Below are positions 1-12,418 of a stretch of 64,000 nt of DNA, piece after piece. The DNA is from Anthoceros angustus (lineage: Eukaryota; Streptophyta; Anthocerotopsida; Anthocerotales; Anthocerotaceae). Location: assembly GCA_010909165.1 (NCBI GenBank), contig MU008179.1, positions 310,001 through 374,000 on the forward strand. The letters run 5' to 3'. Under the pieces are notes generated by a model. It saw nothing but the letters and a program-made list of their open reading frames with translations. It was not told the DNA's origin and searched no databases. Every line of letters begins with the position of its first letter. Position 1 is the first letter of the stretch. The translations under genes and the position numbers were made by a program.

Positions 1-356
1 ACAGCAGGCTGCTCCGAGCAGTCTTGCACGACACCCTCAGGTTGTTGTGCGAGCTCCATAGCGGCCGAGTGTGCTGCCGATCCAGCAGAGAGGTTGAAGT
101 CCTGGACAAATGTGCGGAGCTCCTTGGCTGTGATGGAGCTCGCGTACACCTTAACCTCCGATTGCTTCTCGTTGCAGATGGCACAGGTCCATTTGTAGCC
201 TGGCTTCCTTGCCTGCTTCACCTGGAGGAGAAGCACAGCACAGAATGGGTTGTGTCAGGGAGTAGGGTGAGTGGTGAGAAGCTGGTGTGCTCTTGTTGCG
301 AAACCTGCCTGCATCATTGAGCACTTGTAGCACCGCAAAGCAACAAACCCTGTCAT
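1..356 (-). CDS. MRN complex-interacting protein (MRNIP)-like, 5' part
   Basis: This is the amino-terminal part of a protein resembling MRNIP, a zinc-ribbon protein that in animals binds the MRE11-RAD50-NBS1 DNA-repair complex; the plant function is inferred from family. Exon 1 is 356-309 and encodes MTGFVALRCYKCSMMQ. Exon 2 starts at 221 and reads VKQARKPGYKWTCAICNEKQ and onward to the window edge. The two CxxC pairs (CYKC and CAIC) form the expected zinc ribbon, and MQ-VKQ across the junction matches the family consensus. The 87-nt intron (308-222) ends in a normal CAG, but phase and conservation put its 5' end at GC (CAG/GCAGGT), so it looks like a GC-AG intron. The start is the first ATG ahead of the conserved FVALRC. 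The rest of the gene lies off the left edge. Confidence 0.8.
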
Positions 357-1401
357 CGCTTGAACTGAAGCCGCTGGATTCAGTTCCCTCGAAACACTAC
401 CCTTGATCTCTGCTGAAGCCTTTCAGCTGCTGCCCGATTCCTCGCTGCCTCCTCGAATTGCTCTTTGGCTCCAAATTCAAAACAAAAGCACGAGGGAAGG
501 GCGGGATTCCCAATTCCCATTGGAGTTTTCAAAGGTTTTTCAAATTTCCTTTTGCTGGGTCGTAAAATGGAGTTGATGGGGTGAAGCTGTCAGTGCAGAG
601 GCATGGCTATGCACTGATAGATGTGGGGATGGCTTTAGGGGCCAGCCTGCTCCTGGGCCGGCCTACCAACCAGATGAATTCGGACCTAAACCACAATGCA
701 CAGGGGTTAGGCCTCACGTTCTTGTGTAAGACTGCTGATATGCTGCTATACCTTCTACACCTACACTCATAAGGACATACAGATGCTACAAATTGTGTAG
801 GAAAAGGAAAGACGGCCTGATGCTCTGCTGCTTGACTTCGAGCAGTGACACCTATACACTCACGGCACAAGTCAATGTGCACAACGGCTGCACAAGCGAA
901 CTGGAAATCAAGACTTCGCTGACTGATACACACACAATGATAGATTGGCCTCGACACACAAGAGATGCTCAAAGAAATAAAGATGGATCATTGTACCGCG
1001 ACCTTGTGCTTGCTTTGGCTCAACACCTTGTTTACGGCCTTATGATTGCTTATGTATAAATCATTGAGGCCTAAATGATTTATACATCTGCCATGCCCCT
1101 CACGGCCATCCACTACAGCTGGATGAGGGCAAGGCCCTCCACACATCTCCCGATGGGCTCTGCAAAAGTTGGCAAGCGTTCCATGCCCAGATTTCATCCT
1201 GCCTTGCACAATACACAGTCACGCGGCTCTGGAAATTGGTACATTTCACTCACAAATGTATGTACATTTCTACACAAATGGCATTATACATCTGACATAT
1301 ATACATAACACTGTACAAGTTTCTAGAGGCGACACCTCCCAGCCGGAGGTCACTTTCTAGGTGCTGAGTGCCCCAGGCTGGACTATCAGCAGCCAGCCTG
1401 C
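357..1401. other. Spacer between MRNIP-like and PPR genes
   Basis: The stretch holds the presumed promoter and 5' leader of the minus-strand MRNIP-like gene and the 3' untranslated region of the PPR gene. I see no convincing coding sequence; the short open frames here match nothing I recognise. A perfect 12-bp inverted repeat with an 8-nt spacer lies at 1054-1085. Confidence 0.6.
1054..1085. repeat. 12-bp perfect inverted repeat
   Basis: The arms gtataaatcatt (1054-1065) and aatgatttatac (1074-1085) are perfect reverse complements around the spacer gaggccta. It lies downstream of the PPR gene on its transcribed strand, so it could form a hairpin in the 3' untranslated RNA. Chance occurrence is also possible. 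Confidence 0.6.
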
Positions 1402-3089
1402 TCACAGCATTCTGATGATACACAGGTTATACAAATCCAAGTACAAGTACAACAGGCAATTCTCAATTAGACCTTCTCGTGTGAGCCTCCTGCAAAGCTC
1501 CAAATATGTGTTGACTAACTGAGCTTTTTGCAGACCGTGCAGAACGGCATGAATCACCTTCTCCTCTGGAATTAGTCCCCGATCCAACATAAGCTGCACT
1601 GCATCTGCTGCATATGCATGATAGCCGCCCTTCACAAACCCTCCAATAAGGCAGGAAAACGTTTTCTTCGTTGGTGACATACTTGACAATCTCATGCTCT
1701 CGAGGATACGTAGAGCAGCTTCTTTCTGGTTTGAATGTGCGCAAATCCCAATAATTGTGTTATACACTTCTATGGAAGGCTCACGCCCGGCCAGTTTCAT
1801 CTGCCACATGGATCTCTCTGCCTCTAATCCCTTTCCTGCAATGGACTGATATGTCAGACCATGTCATGCAATACGCCCCTCCCGGCAAAATTAAAAAAAA
1901 GGTGGAAACACATACCAGCAATGCAATAGATTGCAACCAGCCTTTCGTAGACTACAGGTGCAAAGGTGGGTCTGGACTCCTCATCTTCCAAAGCCCACTT
2001 TGCTATATCTTCAACATCTGAATGTAGGCCAGCCTCATAACTATTGAACTTGGCCAGGCTTTCATCATTCAACCTTGCAATCTTCCCAGTCTGTTGGTAA
2101 CGTTGCAGTTGGCGACGTGTCAACGTCAGCTGGAAACATCAGACAGATGATTACCTTCAGCTTCTTCAGCCATCGAAGGACAGAAGGATGGGAGCGACAC
2201 CGAAACACAAGCATAGTAAAAGACTTCTTACTTGCTCTTGTTCGACTAAGCAAGCCAACAAGCCAGCATTGTACGCTTCAGGCCTGAGCTTAACGTTGGA
2301 AGCACGAAGTTTCTTCATGAAATCCATGGCAGCTCTCTGATCCTTGTTTGCGGCCATTTTCAAAATCAGGAAGCTTGCCGCGTTCAGGTCTCCCTGCTCG
2401 TTTCCTTCTGAATCCATCATGCCCGTTACGAATGCCAGAACCTCGGTCTTCTCACCCTTGTCCCAATACACCGAGATGATGTAGTGCAAGATCCGAAAGT
2501 CGGGCTTGAGCCCAACACATTTCATATCCTCCAGCAAACACTTCACAAAGTCAAACGAGCATTCCTGCTCCACCGCCTTCGTGATCCAGTCCCACATTAT
2601 GGACATCATCAACTTGTGGGTCTCATCCTCCACCCTGTTCACCTTCCGCATCCACTCGAAGACCTCCAAAGCATACCAACAATCCTTGCCCTCCTGGGCA
2701 AAATACTTGAGAACCAGCTGAAGATCAGTGCTTGACAACTTCCCCTGCATGTCTTCAAGAACTTCAGCTGCCTCCTTGGAGCTGTACTCCATCTCAGTAA
2801 TGGCCTGCTTGAAAGCTTCTCCATTAGAATGGTGCTTCTGTTCAGGCTCCCGTTTTCCCGCTCTGGGCAAACCACTATGCTTAGCCATACTCGTCGATCT
2901 CCGAAGCAAGGCCTTCGCAGCAGTCGAGGGTTGCGAGGTGTCCTCAATACCCAACCTGATGAAAGGCCTCAGCCCACTACAGGAGATGAGCTGGAAATTG
3001 GTCTTGGCTACCGTGACTGCGAAGGCACTTCCGCTGCTATGGTCCAAGGCCAAAGTTCGAACTTTGCCCTGAACAAGACCTGCAGCCAT
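1402..3089 (-). CDS. Pentatricopeptide repeat (PPR) protein, probably organelle-targeted
   Basis: Three exons: 3089-2232, 2129-1916 and 1835-1402, joined by GT-AG introns of 102 and 80 nt; together they give 501 codons plus stop with matching phases. The first 70 residues are rich in Ser, Thr, Ala and Arg and poor in acidic residues, as expected of a plastid or mitochondrial transit peptide. PPR-type helix-pair repeats follow: ALEVFEWMRKVNR with its flanks, then LEDMKCVGLKPDFRILHYII, MKKLRASNVKLRPEAYNAGL and, in exon 3, REPSIEVYNTIIGICAHSN and MRLSSMSPTKKTFSCLIGGF. PPR proteins bind organellar RNA and act in its editing, processing or translation. I could not name the orthologue. No E or DYW editing domain is visible at the carboxyl terminus. 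The start is the first ATG (MAAGLVQGK). Confidence 0.8.
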
Positions 3090-4510
3090 TATGGATGAGA
3101 TTCCTCACGAAGCCCACTTCAAAGCCCGCCTTTTCCCTCCTCCCACACCCAACACGGCCTCAGCGATGGAATACGAATTTGCCACGGGACCGCTCCAGAT
3201 CAACAGCAATGGGGATCTCTGCCAATGGTCAGCCAAACCACTGCCTCCAGCTTCATTAGCTTTCAATCCGCTAAGGAATCGCCCACTAAGTGGCAGAGAA
3301 TCGGAACCAGTTAGGAGCGCTAGTGGGAACACGGGCACCAACTGCATCCAGAAGGTATCCCTCCCACCACTGGCACCGATCCTGCTTCCACGGCCTGCAA
3401 ATGCTCAAGTTGAAATGCCCGATGCCGTGAACATTGCAGCCAAGATCCAACAGAGCGGACCCGACACACAGCTTACTGACCTAGCTGGGAATTGATAACC
3501 AAGCGTACAGCCACCCCCATTACACGCTCAAGACATCAGGCTTCGCTGCTGCGTGATGTGAATTTCCAGCAGACAAATGTTGAGCGTTCGGGACCTGGAA
3601 ACCACATACATACGCAGCAGGGCAGGTTCACGAATCAACAATCATTGAGGGCGCCAACTGGAGTCCGGGACATGGCGTGTTGCAACCGCAGGCCACGTTT
3701 AAACACTTGTGCGAGACGCTTATGGATACAAGGTGACGAATCATCCACAATGCACACCACAAGCGTGCGCTCTTAATCATCCGAACTCTCCAAGTAATCT
3801 CTCTTACATAAGACCACTTCCATCCTTTCATCCAAGTGGACTGTAGTAGAAGAAAAAGAAAAATTTTATTGAAGTTCACTAAGGACGGTTTCCGGCAGGG
3901 ACCTGGTATTTGACAACGGACAACTTGCACCATGGTGTGTCTAAGCTACTAGCACCAAGGGCATCCACTTCCTCTAAGCACCCCATCCAAATATCCACCA
4001 AAGCACACGATGCTTAATAGCAATATTTTTATAAATGTATGTTTATTTGGCCTCTAAGACAGATCTATTTAGATTCTTCTTCTTCTACTATACGGTCATG
4101 GCTTCCTAGTTACTCTCAGGCTTCCTAGTTACTCTCAGCAACTTCACTTTCAGTTACCTGTACATCTTCTCGTCTTATTAGCTCATGTCCTCCTAGTTCT
4201 AACGTACTAGATGGCTCCGTATGCTTCATGTCACTCAGCTCAAGCCACATCGTAGGGAGCATGCCGAACCCGGAATTATCACCGATCCTCTAAATCTTAA
4301 ACATTATTATTACTTATGAGTAAAAATCCAATTGTAAATTGATAATCCATATTTATATTCAAACCCATAGATGTTATAATATCTAATTTTATCTCCTAAA
4401 AATTGATTGTAAAACAGCCAACAATATTTACGACAAGCGTATGGTCACCAAGCTTACAAAGTAGGCTATAAGTATTCTATTATAATCATATATTCCTTAA
4501 AAATCAGTCG

Positions 4511-4802
4511 TCAAATAGGTAGAACGCTTTACAGCTGAAGGATCGTGTGGCAGCACATGATGGTGGAAAGAGGAGAGGAGAGGAGGAGGCAAGTGTAACT
4601 CTCTCACACCTTGAGATGAGGCTTGGAGGGTACTTATACCCTCCAATAGGGCTCCCTAGGAAGCTCCACAAGAAGCTCCTAGGAAGGAGCAGAAGAAGCT
4701 TCCTATTGATTAGCTTCAGCTAAACTAATGATACTTAACTGACACCTAACTTAGACTAAGTGTATTAGTCTAGTACATTGGGCTTTAATACCCTTACAAC
4801 AG
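4511..4802 (-). mobile_element. Possible solo copia-type LTR
   Basis: Read on the minus strand, the segment begins TGTTGTAAGGGTATTAAAGC, then carries a TATA-like GGGTATAAGTACCCTCC followed by an LTR-leader-like stretch (CAAGCCTCATCTCAAGG), a layout typical of plant copia LTRs. I saw no adjacent coding region or second LTR, so a solo LTR is the simplest reading. The right-hand end of the element (near 4511) and any target-site duplication are not resolved. Confidence 0.35.
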
Positions 4803-5143
4803 CAGCCGCTCGGACCTACCCATTTACAAGTGAATTTATAATGTAATTTCTGGTAACTTTCTAATCACAAAAAAGTTGATTGTAAATGAAGAGCCCGTAC
4901 TTACAACACACGCAATTTACAAAGCTGTATGCTAGGGAGAAAAGAGTATTATTTCATAAAATGCATTTCAGGTGTAACAACGGACCCCACCGTTGCTTAA
5001 TTACAACATGGAAGAACAACTGAATTTCGTATTAATAATAAACACTAAAAACTCCATTGTATAATAACCGACCGAACCTCTAAAATGACTTAGCCATCGT
5101 TGTAACAAGGTATAGCCACTTTGTAAATAGCGTGAATATATTC

Positions 5144-5183
5144 ATGGAAGCCTCCATGAGTGGAATCTCATGGAGGCTTCCAT
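5144..5183. repeat. 17-bp perfect inverted repeat
   Basis: atggaagcctccatgag (5144-5160) and ctcatggaggcttccat (5167-5183) are exact reverse complements around tggaat. It may be the terminal or internal palindrome of a small element; no function is evident. Confidence 0.7.
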
Positions 5184-5630
5184 AATGGAGCAACTAGACG
5201 TTGTGAATATGTGTTACGGAAGGTGCGCCAGAGGAGTCGGAGCCCCCCACGTGTGCACGTTCCGTCGCGTGGCATCACGGCTGAGTTACGTGACCGGTGC
5301 CTGAGACCCACCCATTGACTGCAGCCTGAGCGAGGCGAGGGCTGTTATACATAGATTTTTTGCCCAGAAGACTATACGATCCTAAATCTCTCTCTTTGGT
5401 TAATTTAGAGGCAAATCTTTTTCCCTTGAGACATGTTTCATTCGAGCCCTCGCACATTACTCGTGACACGAGCCCTGTCGCAAGAGATAAGCACTTGCAT
5501 TCATATGAACACTTCCTCAACAGACAACCAAGCAAACAAATCTAATATGCAAATATAGGTGCAAACCAATACCCCCTGATAATGTGAGACCCCATGTCAA
5601 AACATTATCATTAGTAAGACTACACAAGTA

Positions 5631-6126
5631 AGCACCTCATGTAGCACATTCTGCACAAACCAATCTTCTGTGGGAACCTTGTCCAGAGGTTATGAACCTT
5701 GTCCATACATTATTTCCTCCTTCCAATAGTACTGAGCGACCTTCTTTCATAGCTTGGCCTGCTTCTGAGATGAAAGCCCTTGTGGCCATTCTCCAGTTTT
5801 TGTTTTTCGTTAGTGTTGGGTGGGAAATAAGGCAGAAAAAGGGGAAATAAGGTTGAATAAGGGGAATGGTGATGGACGGCAAGAAGTGATGAGGGCGGGT
5901 AGCAGGAAACTCCGGAGTAGGCCACTTCGGACTTAACTCCGGAGTTGAACGCGATAAGTCCGCCGGGATCGTGGTTACCTGCCCATAACGGCCGCTGACG
6001 ACCCTGCGGTCCTGGTCCCCTGTCTCCCCACTCCACATATTATTCACACGTAATGCCTATCTCCCTCCTTGTTTGGCCTATTAAAGCAACATATTTGTCG
6101 CCTCAAATATATGTTGCTGCAGACAG
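5631..6126. mobile_element. Degenerate retroelement flank with TCCGGA-rich motif
   Basis: The block at 5820-6000 (ggaaataagg runs followed by actccggagt and gcgataagtccg motifs) resembles 9285-9450. The two blocks bracket the three LTR-like units, suggesting that they belong to the same nested element. No coding function is recognised. Confidence 0.35.
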
Positions 6127-8611
6127 TATTCTAGCCTCTTGTTCTCAAGATACGTATAGGCGCCTATATTTACACAGCAGCTGCATGAGATCTCAACACA
6201 TTGTGACCGACTAAGTAGGGTTCAGCTGTAGAGTTTCCTACTGCTGACCACACTCTGCTCAAGGTTCGTCCTCGCGCATGTTCACCATTACCATATCCAA
6301 GCACTGTGAATACCAGAGGCTCATTGGATGTAAATTCATGTGTGTATTCTATCCAATAATGTTTGCACAACGAGAAACACATAACCAAGTGAAATACACA
6401 ATAGTGTGGTGCACTTCAGCATGAGAAGTCAAAACCAACTTAGCGAGAATCACATAATGTGTGGAATGAGATATCGGATGTGTGGCGAACTTTATCGACG
6501 TCACCAGCCGACCAATCCTGTCGTTGCAATATGGGGTCCGTTCCCAAGGGAATGACTTGTTCCGTTTATACACGTCTGTTGCTCGACTCACTCTCCGTCG
6601 TTGGGGAAGATGGTCTACCTGAGGCTGCTTACCGCAACGCGGACGTTTTCCGCTCCCTAATTACTCTACTCGTTCATCATACAGGCCCGGAGTGGCCAAA
6701 CGTTTAAGGACTCCTTTTCGTCCGTAACCTACCGATCTGTCTTACTCCCTCCTCTACCTTGTCTCGCCTATCATTCTTACCTACTCTCAATATACCAGTT
6801 GAGGGTCACGGTTGGGCATGTGTGGGCTACGGACCTCTGCGTTCGTTCGCCAGGTCTCTCTGTCTGGGCTCTACACGCCCTGCCAGAGTGCGGCTAATCA
6901 CGCCCGCTCCGTCGTCCGGACCTGACCGCTCAAGGGAGCAGTGGCACCGCCCTCTTATACTACACCCTGAGGGGGCGCCTTTATTACACGCATATTCTAG
7001 CCTCTTGTTCTCAAGATAATAGGCGCTATATTTACACAGCATGAGATCTCAACACATTGTGACCGACTAAGTAGGGTTCAGAGTTTCCCTCTATGACCAC
7101 ACCGCTCAAGGTTCGTCCTCGCGCATGTTCACCATTACCATATCCAAGCACCGTGAATACGAGGCTCATTGGATGTAAATTCATGTGTATTCTATCCAAT
7201 AATGTTTGCACGAGAAACACATAACCAAGTGAAATACACAATAGTGTGGTGCACTTGATGAGAAGTCAAAACCAACTTAGCGAGAATCACATAATGTGGA
7301 GCAGATATCACTGTGTGGCGAACTTTAGGCGACGTCACCGAGCGCGCACCAATCCCGTGTCGTTGCAATATGGGGTCCGTTCCCAAGGGAATGACTTGTT
7401 CCGTTTATACACGTCTGTTGCTCGACTCACTCTCCGTCGTTGGGGAAGATGGTCTACCTGAGGCTGCTTACCGCAACGCGGACGTTTTCCGCTCCCTAAT
7501 TACTCTACTCGTTCATCATACAGGCCCGGAGTGGCCAAACGTTTAAGGACTCCTTTTCGTCAGAACCTACCGATCATCTTACTCCCTCCTCTACCTTGTC
7601 TCGCCTATCATTCTTACTCTCAATATACGAGTTGAGGTCACGGTTGGGCATGTGACTGGGACCTCTGCGTTCGTTCGCGGTCTCTGTCTGGGCTCTACAC
7701 GCCCGCCAGAGTGCGGCTAATCACGCCCGCCTCGTCACGCCACCTGACCCGCTCAAGGGAGGAGTGGGCACCCTCTTATACTACACCGAGGCGCCTTTAT
7801 TACACGATATTCTAGCCTCTTGTTCTCAAGATAATAGGCGCTATATTTACACAGCATGAGATCTCAACACATTGTGACCGACTAAGTAGGGTTCAGAGTT
7901 TCCCTCTATGACCACACTGCTCAAGGTTCGTCCTCGCGCATGTTCACCATTACCATATCCAAGCACCGTGAATACGAGGCTCATTGGATGTAAATTCATG
8001 TGTATTCTATCCAATAATGTTTGCACGAGAAACACATAACCAAGTGAAAATACACAATAGTGTGGTGCACTTGATGAGAAGTCAAAACCAACTTAGCGAG
8101 AATCACATAATGTGGAGCAGATATCACTGTGTGGCGAACTTTAGGCGACGTCACCGAGCGCGCACCAATCCTGTCGTTGCAATATGGGGTCCGTTCCAAG
8201 GGAATGACTTGTTCGTTTATACACGTCTGCTCGACTCACTCTCCGTCGTTGGGGAAGATGGTCACCGAGGCTTACCGCCGCGACGCTTTCCGCCTCCCTA
8301 ATTACTCTACTCGTTCATCATACAGCCCGGAGTGGCCAAACGCGTTTAAGGACTCCTTTTCGTCAGAACCTACCGATCATCTTACTCCCTCCTCTACCTT
8401 GTCTCGCCTATCATTCTTACTCTCAATATACGAGTTGAGGTCACGGTTGGGCATGTGACTGGGACCTCTGCGTTCGTTCGCGGTCTCTGTCTGGGCTCTA
8501 CACGCCCGCCAGAGTGCGGCTAATCACGCCCCGGCCCGGTACCGGACCTCTGCCTCAAGGGAGCGTGTGCACCCTCTTATACACTACACCGAGGCGCCTT
8601 TATTACACGCA
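6127..8611 (-). mobile_element. Three tandem LTR-like units
   Basis: Three direct repeats begin with tattctagcc or a close variant at 6127, 6993 and 7808 and end at about 8611; their lengths are 866, 815 and 804 bp. Copies differ mainly by short deletions. Read on the minus strand, each contains a TATAAGAGGG-type TATA box (near 6952, 7775 and 8575 on plus) and later CCCTTGGGAACGG, a motif shared with the plus-strand LTR-like segments at 12.4-13.5, 14.0-15.1 and 17.8-18.5 kb. This supports an LTR identity with transcription leftward. No target-site duplications were defined. Head-to-tail LTRs can arise by unequal recombination or by assembly error. Confidence 0.5.
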
Positions 8612-8674
8612 TATTCTAAGCTTATGTCCACCTCACTATGCTCTAGCACGTGGCCCTCTCTCTTCCCTATTTTC

Positions 8675-9260
8675 CTACCTACGTCTATGATGGTGGGGCA
8701 ATGGTTGACCAGGATTCCTTCCTGGCGCTGGCAGCCCAGTCCCCAGCTCTAACATCTGCGGCGCACCCAATCGGATGATCCACGCCCCGGGCTGAGGCTG
8801 GAGGCTCTTCCCAGCTCGGACCACATCGGTTGCGCTTCGAGGTGGATCGACAACCGCAGTGACCACCAAGTCTTCCTCCTTGCTGTCCATTGACGCGCTG
8901 GCGGATCCCTGCCCACTGGGTCCGTCCGGAGCCCGTTCTTCCTGGGTGGGTTGAGACTGACTCTCATCCACCCTTACCACCACTCCCCGGGTTAGAGCCA
9001 TGGAACTCCCTCCCCCCTCCTGAGTCCGGAACTCGGGGTGCGTCCTCACTTCCGGAGTTCGGACCTCGGGGTCCGTCCTCTCTTCCGGAGTCCGGACCTC
9101 GGGGTCTGTCGTCTCTTCCGGAGTCCGGACCTCGGGGTCCGTCCTCTCTTCCGGAGTCCGGACCTCGGGGTCCGTCCTTTCTTCCGGAGTCCGGACCTCG
9201 GGGTCCGTCCTCTCTTCCGGAGTGTGGACAACGGGCTCTCCTTAGGGTTAGGAAATAAGC
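8675..9260 (-). pseudogene. Fragment of gag-like retroelement protein with 11-residue repeats
   Basis: On the minus strand about five copies of an 11-residue unit (GREDGPRGPDS) run from 9230 to 9048. A non-repetitive tail follows that includes KEEDLVVTAVVDPPRSA and, further on, AWIIRLGAPQ. The same order (repeat array, then EEDLVVTAV, then an LTR-like segment) recurs on the plus strand at 17.3-18.4 kb. That parallel is the evidence that this is a mobile-element coding region rather than a host gene. The repeats are low-complexity and frames change between copies, so no intact protein is claimed. Confidence 0.4.
9048..9225. repeat. 33-bp tandem repeat, about 5 copies
   Basis: The unit, beginning ttccggagtccggacctcgg, is repeated head to tail with few substitutions. 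Because 33 is a multiple of three it is open in several frames on both strands. The palindromic TCCGGA core makes it self-complementary. Related but more degenerate arrays lie at about 17290-17560 and 18490-18720. Confidence 0.8.
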
Positions 9261-9264
9261 TGGG

Positions 9265-12200
9265 TATGTTTTTTTTCGTAGGTATGGAGTGTAAAATAAG
9301 GCGGAAAAGGAGGAATAAGCACGGACGGCACTCCGGACTCCGGGGTAGGTAACGGACCCCGGTGCCACTCCGAAGGACCCCGGACCACGCACCGGAGTAC
9401 CGGGATAAGTCCGGACCCCACTCCGGGTCAGAATGGGATAAGTACGCCCAGTAAGGTAATTTAGAAGTTGGGCGTGAGTTAGACAGGCGGCGCCACGTGG
9501 GCCACTGAATGGAAGACGGCATGCAGCCGTGACCGTAGCATTGCTAGTGGCGTTATAAGCGGTATTCACGCTCCAGCGTCTTGTGCGGCAGTAAGGCGAG
9601 TAGGCGGAAGCGTAAGGCGAGTAAGCCATGCAGAGGCTCCATTCAGTAAGCGATCTAGTCTCTAAACCCTTAAAATGTGCCAAGTGAATTTTTGTTTTCT
9701 TTGAGAGTGGTGTGAAAATAAGTCGATTGGTAGTTGGGGATATTCATAGTAAAAATGTCCTTGGCCTATGGAGTTCTTTTGTTTTATTGCCTAGGTTAGA
9801 TAATAAATGGTCGGAAACTCGGTGTTCCTTGGCCCATGGACCTCGGATATCCACTACAAGGTCTATATATGCGGGTAGGGGTGGTTATTTGGGGTTTGTC
9901 ACCCTAAGTTAGGGTCGACCGGCCAGGGCGAATGAGTATGGGGTTGTGGGTGGGCGGCTGTCGTGAAGACAACCGGTGGTAGTGGAGGCCAAACTTAACC
10001 CTAAGGAAACCGGTAGGGTGACGGGCGCGTTCAAGCGCGGGCGCAGGTGGGCGGCAGTGAGGAGTGGGCGCCGCGGAGCGTGAGGTCGTCGAGGCATTCG
10101 AGGCGGACCGCGATCGGTCGGAGGCGAGAGGCGCGATCGTGGTGGAGGGCCGCCGAACCCTCACCGGTGAAGTCGCAACCCCGTGGAAGGAAGGCGGCGG
10201 CCGGCGCTTGAGGAGGTAGGAACCACAGGCGACCTTGCCAGAAATTCGGCGAGGTGGCACCGTCGAGGCGCGAGGCGAGGACTCTGCGGAAGGATGGCGC
10301 CCAAAGCCACTGTGAGATCGCTTGCCCAATGGCCAAACATGGACCATTGGAAAGTCCGAGGGGGCACAGTGAAGGAGCTCGGTGGGGTTCATGGAGAAGC
10401 GGTGGAATTACAGGTCGGGAGTGCGGTCGCTCGCCACCTAAAGACAAGCAACCGGCGAGGGAATTAGAGCAAAACCTCGAGTTGGGACTGGCATTGGTTA
10501 GGGAAGTGTATGGGCGCAAGGAGGAGGCGGAGGTTTGGTGATGGAACCTTCTCGGAAAAGGAGCACAAGAAGAAGCAGCCGCCCTGGTGAAGGCGGGCGT
10601 AATCCGGGAACCCAATGGTTGGCTGACGCGAGAATTGGCAGCCATTAATGGGTGCAGCGGATGGCTTCTCCGCTTCCTACAAAGACAAGCGGGATTATTT
10701 GTCGACCACTTCTGTTGTTCCTCCATGAAGTTGTCAAGGGGCGAAAATCGATCGGGACGAATCCTCTTTGAGAAGTTGAGTGAAGAAAGGTTGAATCGAT
10801 TTCTCCTACCCCTCGGCCCTCTCTAATTTCACCATTCCTAGTTCATCTTTATGCGCATGCTAATTGCCCGCCAGGTAGAAATTGTGGCCTCCTTCATATG
10901 TGGAAGCCGTCGAGGTGAAGTGGAAGCGGAGGAGCCTAAGGAGGAAATTGAGGAGGAATCGGACTGGGAGTCCATGGCGGCAGGCGATTCGAGGAAGAGA
11001 AGGAAATTTCTACCGGCAAGAAGAGGAAGACCGGGCACGGGTCCCAAAAAAGTGAAGGTGGGCGTCACCAGTCGGCGGTGCCGCGCTACGAAAAAGCAAA
11101 GAAAATGAAAGCCAAGCGGTGAGGTGGCGGAGGAAGAGGCGCGGTCCGAGGAAGAAAATTTCTTGACACGGATGCGGATGATGAGCGGCCAGGAGGAATT
11201 AGGGGCGACCTCGAGCGGACCCCTCCTCGGCATGGGAAGAGATTTTCAAGGGACTCCACCGGCAATGAGGTGGACGCGGGTGGTGAGGTGCGCACTTTGT
11301 TGGGAAGGAAGGTGCTCGACGGAGGATGGCGTCGCACGGGCCGCCGCAGGTGGAATTGAGGCGGCGACGCGATGATCCGGGCCCAAGCGGTTGTTGGACC
11401 AAGCGGCCTTGGCTCTCACATGGCTCGATGTGCAAGGCGGGCGGAGGAAGTGGTGAAGGCCGGGTTTGTGAAGGAGAAGCCCAGGCGCAAGCTGGAGGAA
11501 GACAAGCGGGCCTTAGAGGAGATAAGATCAAGCTTGAGGAGGATTTGTGCGGGGCCGGGGAGGCTGCAGGCCATGGCAGTCGTGAGCGCTCATGGCTCAA
11601 ATCAAGGATGCCCACGAGTCAAACCAGAGATGCGGGGAGAGCTATTGCGAGCCCGAGGCGAGGCGGCCTCGGTGGAGAAGGTCCATAAGGTGGCGGAGCA
11701 GTATAAGCGGAGCAGGATGAGGCACGTGGCGAACCGAGAAAAGAAGAGGCGAGGTGGCGGGACTACGGCCGGGGTAGTGGAAGGCACTCGGAGGGAAGGA
11801 CACAGCAAGGTAGTCAAACACCTACCACTACCGGACCAACGACGGTCGTGGAGACCACTAGTGGTGGAGCGGCAATGGGCGGCGACGGGCGACGCGGCAC
11901 CGCGAGGACATGGACCAGCAACTGTGTAGTCTACGGGAGGAGGGTAAGCACCTCCCTGAGGAGGTCCTATTATGTTGCGGCACATGGATGAGGAAACTTA
12001 CGTGCCTGGTCTATATGTGAATGGGGAACGCGTGCTTAACTTCACTGTCCATGTGCGTGTGGAAATAGGAGGGATCAGGTCCTACCTACTGCAAGTGAGG
12101 ACCCGAAGTGCATACTTCTACCACTGCGCCAGAGTGTGGGGATTGGCCCCCTATTATGCGGAGGCGACCTTGGAGGAGTTGAGTGAAGAGGAGGTCCAGG

Positions 12201-12418
12201 TTTGGGTGGATGAGGAACCGTGGTAATCCTCGGCAATAGGCGGCCAGAGGCGGAAGTTCCGGTGGTATGCCTCAATTAGGGCGTCCAGTGGCGGTGAGGT
12301 GGAAGTCCTGGGAAAACCCGTCAGATCAGCGGCGTGGCAGGAGGGCTCGTGGCGGCGGCGATGGAGGACGAAGGGCCAGGCGGACGAGTCGGGAGGGCGC
12401 GGATAGCGTAGGCAATAA
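9265..12418 (+). mobile_element. Purine-rich degenerate retroelement region, no intact gene
   Basis: The block from about 9.9 kb is GC-rich, and its plus strand is strongly enriched in AGG/GAG, giving Arg/Glu/Gly-rich frames broken by stops and frame changes. Segments reading PPKDKQPARELEQNLELGLA (near 10435) and YVNGERVLNFTVHVRVEIGG (near 12015) look protein-like and may be remnants of a gag protein, but I recognise no family. No reverse transcriptase, RNase H, integrase or protease motifs were found on either strand. A TATA-like tatatatgcggg lies near 9861. Confidence 0.35.

Larger units (their letters stand above)
3090..5630. other. AT-rich intergenic spacer
   Basis: The stretch contains the PPR gene's upstream region (an unrelated 134-codon plus-strand frame at 3091-3495 has no recognisable features), then AT-rich DNA. 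It includes a direct repeat of cttcctagttactctcag near 4107-4137, a possible copia-type LTR (about 4511-4802) and a 17-bp inverted repeat at 5144-5183. No gene is supported. Confidence 0.55.

Noticed and set aside
3091-3495. 134-codon plus-strand frame upstream of the PPR gene
   Set aside because: No homology or domain recognised, and it lies head to head within 2 bp of the PPR start, where promoter sequence is expected.
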